From positions 1 to 64,000 of the forward strand of contig NZ_JACHXM010000011.1 in the NCBI RefSeq assembly GCF_014192055.1: a stretch of DNA of 64,000 nucleotides, given 5' to 3'. A model generated the notes under the pieces. It saw nothing but the letters and a program-made list of their open reading frames with translations, was not told where the DNA came from and ran no database searches. This DNA comes from Halomonas organivorans (GTDB lineage Bacteria; Pseudomonadota; Gammaproteobacteria; Pseudomonadales; Halomonadaceae). Below are positions 57,546-64,000 of the stretch, piece by piece; positions within the stretch are counted from its first letter, which is position 1; each line of letters opens with the position of its first letter. Position numbers and translations under genes: made by a program.

Positions 57546-58507
57546 GCCAGTGCCTCCCCGTGGAGCGTCTCGGCGAAGGCCAGCAGCTCGCCGGCGAGAC
57601 GCGCCTTGTCGGCGGCGTCGGCCATCAGGGTGCGGGTCGTGGCGACCCGCAATCCTCGGGCCTCGAGGTGGTCGCGATCCGCGGCGTCCGCGTGGTCGAT
57701 CATCAGGCCGTCGAGCCACGGGGCATAGCCGTCGGCCACGCCGAGGTTGCTGCACTCCCGGCCGGCGGCGACCAGCATGCGGTCCGCCGGCCCCTTGACC
57801 GTGCGCCCGCCGATCAGCGGCGAGACGGCGAGGCAGGGGGCCGGGGAGGCCTCGATCGCCTCGCGGATGCCGGGCACCGCCAGGATGGGAGCGATGCTGA
57901 CCACCGGGTTGCTGGGAGCGATCAGCAGCAGGTCGGCGTCGGCGATGGCGGCCAGGGCCTCGGGCGTCGGACGGGCCGTTTCCACGCCGTCCAGGCGCAC
58001 CTGCAACACGTCCGGGCGGCAGCGCTCGCGCACGAAGTATTCCTGGAAGGCCAGCCAGCCCTCGGGCGTGCGAATGCGGGTCTGGAGGCGGTCGTCGGTG
58101 GGCAGCAGCAGCTCGACCTCCACGCCGAGGGCGGTGGCGATGTGCCGGGCGATGTCGCTGGGGCGCATGCCCTGGCGGCGCAGCTGGGTGCGCAGCACAT
58201 GGGTGGCCAGGTCGCGGTCGCCGAGAGACATCCAGGTCTCGCAGCCGAGTGTGGCGAGGCCCTCGAGCAGCCGATGGCTTTCCCCCGCCAGCCCCCAGCC
58301 CTGCTGGCGGTCGATCAGGCCAGCCAGGCTGTAGGTCAGGGTATCGATGTCCGGTGATACCCAGAGGCCATGGAACTCCTGATCGTCGGCGACGTTGCCG
58401 ATGATCGACAGCCGCTGCGGGGGGCAGACCGCCGCCAGCCCCTCGGCGAGCTTGGCACCGCCTACGCCGCCGGCCAGCAGGGTGATGCGCGGCACCGGCG
58501 CGCTCAT
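57536..58507 (-). CDS. cofD: 2-phospho-L-lactate transferase (F420-0 or dehydro-F420-0 synthase)
   Basis: A 323-residue enzyme that transfers the activated three-carbon phosphoacid to FO. It starts ITLLAGGVGGAKLAEGLAAV and continues VADDQEFHGLWVSPDIDTLTYSLAGLIDRQQGWGLAGESHRLLEGL and WMSLGDRDLATHVLRTQLRRQGMRPSDIARHIATALGV, then LLIAPSNPVVSIAPILAVPGIREAI, all hallmarks of CofD/FbiA. Its ATG overlaps the cofH stop by ATGA. Confidence 0.95.
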   Translation of the reverse strand: MSAPVPRITLLAGGVGGAKLAEGLAAVCPPQRLSIIGNVADDQEFHGLWVSPDIDTLTYSLAGLIDRQQGWGLAGESHRLLEGLATLGCETWMSLGDRDLATHVLRTQLRRQGMRPSDIARHIATALGVEVELLLPTDDRLQTRIRTPEGWLAFQEYFVRERCRPDVLQVRLDGVETARPTPEALAAIADADLLLIAPSNPVVSIAPILAVPGIREAIEASPAPCLAVSPLIGGRTVKGPADRMLVAAGRECSNLGVADGYAPWLDGLMIDHADAADRDHLEARGLRVATTRTLMADAADKARLAGELLAFAETLHGEALACP

Positions 58508-59709
58508 GCCAGGCCTCCGGCGAGGCGCGGCTCGGCGAGCGGGGCGTCGAACGCCTCGACGTGCCCGTAGAGGGTGTTGCGGCGGACCGGGCGCCGGCCC
58601 ATCTCGCGGATCATGCGCGCCATGTCGTCGGGCAGCATCTCCTGGCCGTGCTGGCCGCCGGCGGCGCGGGAGATGCTCTCGTTCATCAGCGTGCCGCCCA
58701 GGTCGTTGACGCCGGCCGCCAGCATCTGGCGCGCCAGGTCGGGCCCCAGCTTCACCCAGGAGGCCTGGATGTTGTCGATCCAGCCGTCGAGCATCAGCCG
58801 CGCCACGGCGTGCATGCGGATGTGCTCGAGCCGGGTCGGCCCCGGTCGCACGCCCTCGTGCTCCAGGAACAGCGGCGTCTTGTAGTGGATGAAGCCCAGC
58901 GGCACGAACTCGGTGAAGCCGCCGGTGCGCTTCTGGATATCGCGCAGCAGCGCCAGGTGGGCGGCCCAGTGCTCGGGCCCGTCGATGTGCCCGTACATGA
59001 TGGTCGCGGTGGTGGGCAGGCCCTGCTCATGGGCGGCGGTGATGATCTCGACCCATTGTTCGGTGGTGAGCTTGTCGCGGGTCAGCTGCTGGCGGATCTC
59101 GGTGTCGAGGATCTCCGCGGCGGTGCCGGGCATGGACCCCAGGCCGTTGTCGATCAGGTCGCGGAGGAAGTCGCGATGGGACATCCGGCTCTTGCGGGCG
59201 CCGAACCAGATCTCGAAGGGCGAGAAGGCATGGATGTGCATGTCCGGCAGCACGCCCTTGATGGCCTTGAGGATGTCCCGATAGAAGTGGCCCGGGATGC
59301 TCGGGTGCAGCCCGCCCTGGATGCACACCTCGGTGGCGCCACGGTCCCAGGCTTCCTGGGCGCGACGGGTAATCTCGTCGAGGTCGAAGAACTCGGCCTC
59401 GGGATCGTCCTTGCGCTTGGCGAAGTTGCAGAACCGGCAGCCCATGTAGCAGACGTTGGTGTAGTTGATGTTGCGGGTGACGACGAAGGTGGCGTCGTCG
59501 CCGACGCGGCGGCGGCGCAGCTCGTCGGCGGTGGCGGTCAGGGCGTCCAGCTCGGCGCCCTCCGCGCTGAACAGGGTGGTGGCCTCGGCCTCGCCGAGTT
59601 CGTGGCCGTTCAGCACCTCCGTCAGCAGCCGGCGCACCGGCTGCCCCACATCGGGGTGATAGAGCTCATCGGGCAACAGGGGAGAGCGAAGGGTCGTGGT
59701 CGGGGTCAT
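58504..59709 (-). CDS. cofH: FO synthase subunit 2, radical SAM
   Basis: With CofG it builds the deazaflavin FO from tyrosine and 5-amino-6-ribitylaminouracil. It has 401 residues. The radical SAM motif is CYMGCRFCNFAKRKDDPEAEF; further family text is CIQGGLHPSIPGHFYRDILKAIKGVLPDMHIHAFSPFEIWFGA, SMPGTAAEILDTEIRQQLTRDKLTTEQWVEII and LGGTLMNESISRAAGGQHGQEM. CAGGAG precedes the ATG at 59709; the open frame to 60489 shadows cofG. CofG and CofH are separate here, as in archaea, not fused as in actinobacterial FbiC. Confidence 0.95.
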   Translation of the reverse strand: MTPTTTLRSPLLPDELYHPDVGQPVRRLLTEVLNGHELGEAEATTLFSAEGAELDALTATADELRRRRVGDDATFVVTRNINYTNVCYMGCRFCNFAKRKDDPEAEFFDLDEITRRAQEAWDRGATEVCIQGGLHPSIPGHFYRDILKAIKGVLPDMHIHAFSPFEIWFGARKSRMSHRDFLRDLIDNGLGSMPGTAAEILDTEIRQQLTRDKLTTEQWVEIITAAHEQGLPTTATIMYGHIDGPEHWAAHLALLRDIQKRTGGFTEFVPLGFIHYKTPLFLEHEGVRPGPTRLEHIRMHAVARLMLDGWIDNIQASWVKLGPDLARQMLAAGVNDLGGTLMNESISRAAGGQHGQEMLPDDMARMIREMGRRPVRRNTLYGHVEAFDAPLAEPRLAGGLA

Positions 59710-59738
59710 GGGGATTCTCCTGTTCGCGGGGCAAGGGC

Positions 59739-60866
59739 CTAGACGCACTGGGCCAGGGCCAGGCCGTCGTTGCGGGCGATGCCGGCCAGTCGGGAGGCGA
59801 GGGGGGCGCTGAGAAAGCGCTCGGGGCGCCGCAGGTAGCGGGGATAGACCGCCAGGCGCTCGGCCAGGCCGTAGCCGCAGCGCTCGGTCGCCCGGCGCAG
59901 GGCATCGATCTGCGGCCAGGCGCGCTCGGGGTTGATGTGATCGACGGTCACCGGCGAGATGCCGCCCCAATCGTTGATGCCGGCGTCGAGGTAGGCGGCG
60001 AAGCGTGCCTCCAGGTTGGGGGGCGCCTGCAGGCTGATCTCGGGATCCAGCAGCAGACGGGCCAGCACCAGGGTGCGGACCATGTCGTCGAGGCTCGGCT
60101 CCGGGTGGCCGGCCATGGCGGTGCCAGGCTTGGCGCGGAAGTTCTGGACGATGACCTCCTGCACATGGCCGTAGCGACGGTGCAGGTCGTTGATGGCCAG
60201 CAGGCTGTCGACGCGCTCGGCCCAGGTCTCGCCGATGCCGATCAGGATGCCGGTGGTGAAGGGCACGCCGTGTCGGCCGGCCCGCTCCAGGGTGCGCAGG
60301 CGCTGGACGGGCACCTTGTCGGGGCAGGCGAAATGCGCCTGGCCGCGCTGCAGCAGCCGACGGCTGACGTTCTCGAGCATCATGCCCATGCTGACGCTGA
60401 CCGGCTTCAGTCGGGCGATCTCGTCGTCGTCCAGGGTGCCGGCGTTGACGTGGGGCAGCAGCTCGCTCTCGCGCAGCACGCGGTCGCACATCTCGACCAG
60501 GTAGTCGGTCATGCTGCGGTGGCCGAGCCGTGCCAGCGCCTCCCGGGCCTCGGGGTAGCGGCGCTCCGGCTTCTCGCCGAGGCTGAACAGCACCTCCTTG
60601 CAGCCCAGTCGCTCGCCTTCGCGCACCACCGCCATGACCTCGTCAGGGGTCATGATCCGGGCGCCTGGGGTGCCCGGCTTCTGCACGAAGGTGCAGTAGC
60701 CGCAGTCGTCGCGACACATGGTGGTCAGCGGGACGAAGACCTTGCGCGAATAGGTCAGGGTGTGGCCCCAGTGCGCGTCGCGGCGTGCGGCGGCCGCCTG
60801 GCTCAGGGACTCGAATTCGCCGTTGGACGCCTTCTCCAGCGCCACGGCTTGCTGGCGGGTCAGCAT
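59739..60866 (-). CDS. cofG: FO synthase subunit 1, radical SAM
   Basis: A 375-residue radical SAM enzyme with the cluster motif TTMCRDDCGYCTFVQKPG. CofG-type text includes EVLFSLGEKPERRYPEAREALARLGHRSMTDYLVEMC, LLPHVNAGTLDDDEIARLKPVSVSMGMMLEN, HGVPFTTGILIGIGETWAERVDSLLAI and GINDWGGISPVTVDHINPERAWPQ. AGGAGG lies 11 bases before the ATG, in a leader with CAACAACAACA. It is the first gene of the minus-strand F420/transhydrogenase operon and lies about 70 bases downstream of RutR-type boxes. Confidence 0.95.
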   Translation of the reverse strand: MLTRQQAVALEKASNGEFESLSQAAAARRDAHWGHTLTYSRKVFVPLTTMCRDDCGYCTFVQKPGTPGARIMTPDEVMAVVREGERLGCKEVLFSLGEKPERRYPEAREALARLGHRSMTDYLVEMCDRVLRESELLPHVNAGTLDDDEIARLKPVSVSMGMMLENVSRRLLQRGQAHFACPDKVPVQRLRTLERAGRHGVPFTTGILIGIGETWAERVDSLLAINDLHRRYGHVQEVIVQNFRAKPGTAMAGHPEPSLDDMVRTLVLARLLLDPEISLQAPPNLEARFAAYLDAGINDWGGISPVTVDHINPERAWPQIDALRRATERCGYGLAERLAVYPRYLRRPERFLSAPLASRLAGIARNDGLALAQCV

Positions 60867-61296
60867 GATGATCGGCGCCTCCTGTTGTTGTTGTGCGCTC
60901 GTCGTATCGGGTCTGGCGTGACGGCGATGCCGTTTTACCAGTTGGTAAAAAATAACCTAGGCCATTTTTTACCTTTTGGTCAAACTTTTTCGCGCGTGTT
61001 CTTGTCATGCCCGGCGCCGAGGCACAGAGTCGTCGACACCGCCGATGGATCGGGGCAGCCGAGGCCGTGACGGTCGAGGGGAGGGAGCAGCAGCGGGAGG
61101 GAGGGGGACGCCCGAGGCGTACGGGCAGGAGCGTTCAGTGAGGACGTCGTGTCGGTGTCATGGCACGATGCCGGGGCCTGATGTCGTGTCGATGTCAGGC
61201 CCCAACCCGCGCGGCGAGGTTCGTGTGACGGGGAGGTGACGTGGCTACGGCGGTTCGCCGGAAGCGCCTGGCCGGCCGGGGTGTAGCGGGTGGCGC
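60867..61296. promoter_or_regulatory. cofG operon control region with two RutR-type boxes, plus downstream hairpin
   Basis: This 430-base gap has no convincing gene. Box 1 at 60934-60949 is TTTACCA-GT-TGGTAAA, extended by one more pair to an 18-base palindrome. Box 2 at 60968-60983 is TTTACCT-TT-TGGTCAA. Their centres are 34 bases apart. Reverse-complemented, the box 2 region reads AAAAAGTTTGACCAAAAGG, nearly the same as AAAAAGTTTGACCAAACG at 42035-42052. Both sit in a short AT-rich island (60931-60991). The part from about 61000 to 61296 is GC-rich and contains only the repeats listed below. Confidence 0.75.
61143..61203. repeat. Direct repeat and stem-loop downstream of the ridA-like gene
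   Basis: GACGTCGTGTCGGTGTCA (61143-61160) and GATGTCGTGTCGATGTCA (61180-61197) are 16/18 identical, 37 bases apart. The second copy is the loop and right arm of a stem-loop: GGGGCCTGA (61173-61181) pairs with TCAGGCCCC (61195-61203). This lies about 95 bases past the ridA-like stop on the minus strand and may terminate that operon before the cofG promoter. Confidence 0.55.
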
Positions 61297-61683
61297 TCAG
61301 GCCGCATCCGGGGAGACGGCGGCGTAGGCCACCATCTCGACGAGCATCTCTTCCCGGGCGAAGCCGGAGACGATGAGGGCGGCCCGGTTGGGGTAGGGTG
61401 CGTGCACGTACTCGGCGTAGACGCGGTTGACGGTGGCCAGGTCCTCCCGGGCGGTGACGTAGATCAGTACCTGGGTGAGGGCGTCCGGGCCGGCGCCGGC
61501 TCGCTCCAGGGTGTGGCAGAGGTTGTCCAGGGTCTGGCGGGTCTGGGCCTCGATGCCGCCCTCGACCACCTGGCCGTCCGTACCGATGGGAATCTGGGCG
61601 GTGAACAGGATGCCGTTGCCGACCACGGCCCATTCCAGGGGCGCCTTGGAGGCGAAAAGGTCGGTGCTGACGGGATGGTTCAT
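61297..61683 (-). CDS. RidA/RutC-family protein
   Basis: A 128-residue YjgF/YER057c/UK114-fold protein (LEWAVVGNGILFTAQIPIGTDGQVVEGGIEAQTRQTLDNLCHTLERAGAGPDALTQVLIYV). Members deaminate enamines/imines; RutC in the rut pathway is a relative. The catalytic Arg expected near the end (family RxxV/R-x-E region) is seen only as NRAALIVSGFAREEMLVEM, so activity is uncertain. It begins 15 bases after an unrecognised gene on the same strand. Context suggests a role near pyrimidine or beta-alanine catabolism. Confidence 0.82.
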   Translation of the reverse strand: MNHPVSTDLFASKAPLEWAVVGNGILFTAQIPIGTDGQVVEGGIEAQTRQTLDNLCHTLERAGAGPDALTQVLIYVTAREDLATVNRVYAEYVHAPYPNRAALIVSGFAREEMLVEMVAYAAVSPDAA

Positions 61684-61698
61684 GGCAAATGCCTCGTT

Positions 61699-62466
61699 TC
61701 AGTCGTTGTCGTTGGTGCCGGCTCCGGCCCCCTCTCGGGACGCCTCGGAGGCCTCCACCAGCATGCGGGCCGCGAGTTGCTTGAGGCGCTCCCAGACGGT
61801 TTCGTCGACCTCGATGCCCTCCGCCAGGGAACGGTGGCGGCAGGCCAGCAGGTCCGACTCGTCGTGGCGCGCCAGCAGGTCGTAGCGGAAGTCCGAGCGC
61901 ATCGCCGGCAGCAGGTCGACGTGGTTGGCCATCACCAGGGTGATGGCGTCGTTGGGCTCGTTTTCCTCCGGGACTTCCTGGACCGCGTAGACGCGGATCT
62001 CCGGCACCGGGCTGTTGGCGCGGAAGCCGACGACCTGCTCGGTCAGCGGCTGCTGGGCGTTGCGCCAGAAGGCGGTGACGTTCATGCCGCGTCCCGCCAG
62101 CCGGGCCAGGTAGCCCATGATCAGCTGGCGATTGTGGCAGTGGCGGATCTTGATCACCGCCAGGCCGCGGGCCCGGGCCTTGGCGAAGCCGAGCTCCAGG
62201 GCCAGGGTCGAGCTGCGCAGCACGCTCTGGCCGTGGCCGTCGACCACCGCCAGGTCGCCGTCCTGATAGAGCACGCTTGGCAGCTCGTCGGGGTCGTCCG
62301 CGAGGAGGAAGTCCAGGCCGCGGTTGAGGGCGGCCAGCCCGCCCAGTTCGAAGCACTGCATCCAGGCGACCATGTCGGCGGCGTCCGCGGCATCACCCTC
62401 CTCGAAGCCCATGCCGATGAAGGCCTTGCGGCACAGGCCCTGCAGCTCGTTGTAGGACGCCTTCAT
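61699..62466 (-). CDS. Unrecognised 255-residue protein (possibly DUF3726-like)
   Basis: A soluble protein beginning MKASYNELQGLCRKAFIGMGFEEGDAADAADMVAWMQCFELGGLAALNRGLDFLLADDP. The N-terminal helices recall the malate/L-lactate dehydrogenase (Ldh2) fold, in which similar text precedes the catalytic His. The middle part VIKIRHCHNRQLIMGYLARLAGRGMNVTAFWRN keeps an Ldh2-like layout. I cannot assign a function. Its ATG overlaps the upstream stop by ATGA and it precedes the RidA-like gene by 15 bases, so the three form an operon. Confidence 0.6.
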   Translation of the reverse strand: MKASYNELQGLCRKAFIGMGFEEGDAADAADMVAWMQCFELGGLAALNRGLDFLLADDPDELPSVLYQDGDLAVVDGHGQSVLRSSTLALELGFAKARARGLAVIKIRHCHNRQLIMGYLARLAGRGMNVTAFWRNAQQPLTEQVVGFRANSPVPEIRVYAVQEVPEENEPNDAITLVMANHVDLLPAMRSDFRYDLLARHDESDLLACRHRSLAEGIEVDETVWERLKQLAARMLVEASEASREGAGAGTNDND

Positions 62467-64000
62467 GATGTCTCTCCCGCCCCTTGGCGTTGGGGGTGCG
62501 TGATGCCCTCGGGCTCCAGCGGGAAGCTCCAGTCATCGACCGCGGCCAGGTCCCGGGGCTCGGCATTGAGTTCCTCCACCAGCGGCGCGCCCTGGAAGAG
62601 GGTGATGCGCACCCAACGATCCGACTTGGGGTCGAAGCGCCCGGCGCCGAAGAACGACAGCTTGGTGCGCAGCAGGTGCATGGGCTTCATGTCCCGGTGC
62701 CAGAGGTTGGCGCGAATCTCCCCGTAGGGTGTCTCGGCCATGGACTGGATGCGTCGCACGATATCCTTGTGACGCGGATGGGCGATCAGGAACTCCACCA
62801 CCAGGGCGCGGGGATTGGCCTCGAGGAAGTCGCTGAGCACGCCGTGGGTATGGTGGACCCGGGGCGCGATGGCCAGCGGCAGCTCCTTCTTGGCCCCGGG
62901 CTCGACCCCGCGCACGCCCAGCCGGGGTTCTTCCTTTTCGGCGGAGCGATACCAGAACCAGTGGCGGGCCTCGGGGCGCTCGAAGTCCTCGGCCAGGGCC
63001 CAGTCGTAATGGGTCTCGATCAGTTGCTTGAGGCGCACCAGCGGCATGTCCGGCGTCAGCTCCAGGCGTTCCTCGGTGCCCATGCGGTCCTCCAGCAGGT
63101 CGACCCGCTCGGGGTAGAGCTCGATCAGCAGGGCGTTGATCAGCTCCTGGGCCTCCAGCGGCAGGGTGCGGGCGCTCCAGGCCGCCAGCTGTTGCCAGAG
63201 ATCCTCCTCCAGCGGCATCTCCTCGAGCCAAGCGATCACTTCGGGCAGGGCCGCCACGCTGGCGGCGTTGCGCTCGCCCTGGTCGGCGTCCTCGGTGACC
63301 GTTTGGGCCAGGTGGTGCATGGCGCGCCGGGTCAGGGCGATCAGTCGCCAGCGGCTTCCCTCGTCGGGCACCTGGCCCAGCGCCAGGGCCAGCGCGGTTT
63401 CCCGGCAGGACACCCATTGCTGGATCAACTGGGGATGATTGATCAGGAAGGGGGCCATGCCGAGCCCGGTGGAGTTGCCGATGCCCAGGTAGCGGCGCAG
63501 CTCGGTGGTCAGGGGCGCAGCGGTGTCGGGGGCCTGGCCGCGGGCGATGTGCTCCACCTGCTCGATAGAGAAGTGGCGCAGCAGGTACACCGCCAGCATC
63601 TGGGCCGAGAAGGGGCGGTGGAAATCGGGGTTATCCTGCAGGCGTACGAAGTCGGCGATGCCGAACTTGCCGTTGCCGTAGACCGCGGTGGTCCGGTAGA
63701 GGTAGCCGACCCGGGTCAGCCGGGCCGGGTCTGGCTGGTCGCCGGCGGCCAGCGCCTCGACGAAGTGGGCGAAGTTGCGCAGGCTGCGGTTGGCCCGGGA
63801 CAGCACCAGCAGCCGCGGATGCTGGCGCCCGGCCTCTTGCAACGGCACGTTGGCGGCCATTTGCTCGAGCAGGGCGTCGTCGACGTCACCCTCGACCACC
63901 CCGAAGGTCACGTCCCAGGCCTGGGCGATCACCCGGTCGGAGCGCTGGTCGTCGTCCAGGTGCTGGGAGAAGATCACGCCGTGATAGCGGCCGCGGGGTG
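62463..64000 (-). CDS. Unrecognised large protein, 5' end beyond the window
   Basis: At least 504 residues from an in-frame GTG at 63977, but the frame stays open to the window edge (PRGRYHGVIFSQHLDDDQ), so the true start is probably outside. No signal peptide or membrane segments are seen. It is rich in helices; GIGNSTGLGMAPFLINHPQLIQQWVSCRETALALALGQ looks like a conserved functional core. No family is recognised. It is translationally coupled to the downstream 255-residue protein. Possible roles in the same catabolic pathway rest on position only. Confidence 0.6.
   Translation of the reverse strand, partial: PRGRYHGVIFSQHLDDDQRSDRVIAQAWDVTFGVVEGDVDDALLEQMAANVPLQEAGRQHPRLLVLSRANRSLRNFAHFVEALAAGDQPDPARLTRVGYLYRTTAVYGNGKFGIADFVRLQDNPDFHRPFSAQMLAVYLLRHFSIEQVEHIARGQAPDTAAPLTTELRRYLGIGNSTGLGMAPFLINHPQLIQQWVSCRETALALALGQVPDEGSRWRLIALTRRAMHHLAQTVTEDADQGERNAASVAALPEVIAWLEEMPLEEDLWQQLAAWSARTLPLEAQELINALLIELYPERVDLLEDRMGTEERLELTPDMPLVRLKQLIETHYDWALAEDFERPEARHWFWYRSAEKEEPRLGVRGVEPGAKKELPLAIAPRVHHTHGVLSDFLEANPRALVVEFLIAHPRHKDIVRRIQSMAETPYGEIRANLWHRDMKPMHLLRTKLSFFGAGRFDPKSDRWVRITLFQGAPLVEELNAEPRDLAAVDDWSFPLEPEGITHPQRQGAGETS

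Overview
The window is a high-GC gammaproteobacterial chromosome segment. Gene content and order (uvrA / YajR-type exporter / ssb, fabA-fabB, rapA, a light-response fatty-acid cluster, a complete phn operon) fit Halomonadaceae or a close relative; this is an inference from protein flavour, not a database match. Coding density is high and many neighbouring genes overlap by 4 bases (ATGA/GTGA). I found no rRNA, tRNA, CRISPR array, insertion sequence or prophage.

Layout. 1-9.1 kb: heptanucleotide repeat, uvrA (-), yajR-like exporter, ssb, RmlD-like reductase and plsC-like acyltransferase (+), a strong bidirectional terminator, then fabA-fabB (-). 9.3-11.2 kb: a PAS-GGDEF-EAL protein (+). 11.1-18.8 kb: an eight-gene minus-strand operon reading from a MerR/LitR-type regulator through DNA photolyase, a SnoaL-like protein, an SDR, a FAD amine-oxidase-like protein, DUF1365, a Cfa-like methyltransferase and DUF2878. 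Its promoter region carries TGTACA-N12-TGTACA. 18.8-20.3 kb: a small CbiX-like chelatase and a YfcH-like epimerase, transcribed divergently. 20.3-25.2 kb: rapA, a TlpA-like membrane thioredoxin, a small membrane protein and UspA. 25.2-30.8 kb: a periplasmic molybdenum hydroxylase (Tat-exported Mo subunit, 2Fe-2S subunit, triheme cytochrome c) with an XdhC-type maturation factor. 31.1-41.9 kb: the complete carbon-phosphorus lyase operon phnCDEFGHIJKLMNP, with a shared palindrome in front of phnC and across the phnF start.

42.0-61.3 kb is the most interesting part. A plus-strand operon encodes a nitrilase-family beta-ureidopropionase, an NCS1 transporter, dihydropyrimidinase, a CodB-like permease, a CodA-like deaminase and a RutR-like TetR regulator. 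A facing minus-strand operon encodes the cofactor F420 genes cofG, cofH, cofD, cofC and cofE, an NADPH:F420 oxidoreductase, an F420-type luciferase-like (LLM) oxidoreductase, a second unrelated N-carbamoyl amidohydrolase (M20 family) and proton-translocating transhydrogenase pntAA-pntAB-pntB. Both operons start next to AT-rich islands holding palindromes very close to the E. coli RutR box (TTGACCA-N2-TGGTCAA).

Interpretation (inference): this is a self-contained pyrimidine catabolic island. Cytosine or 5-methylcytosine is imported and deaminated. Uracil or thymine is reduced by F420H2 through the LLM enzyme, because no classical dihydropyrimidine dehydrogenase and no rut monooxygenase is present here. 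Dihydropyrimidinase and a carbamoylase then release beta-alanine. PntAB and the F420 reductase would supply the hydride. The right end (61.3-64.0 kb) holds a RidA-family protein, an unrecognised roughly 255-residue protein and an unrecognised large protein cut by the window edge; these may belong to the same pathway.
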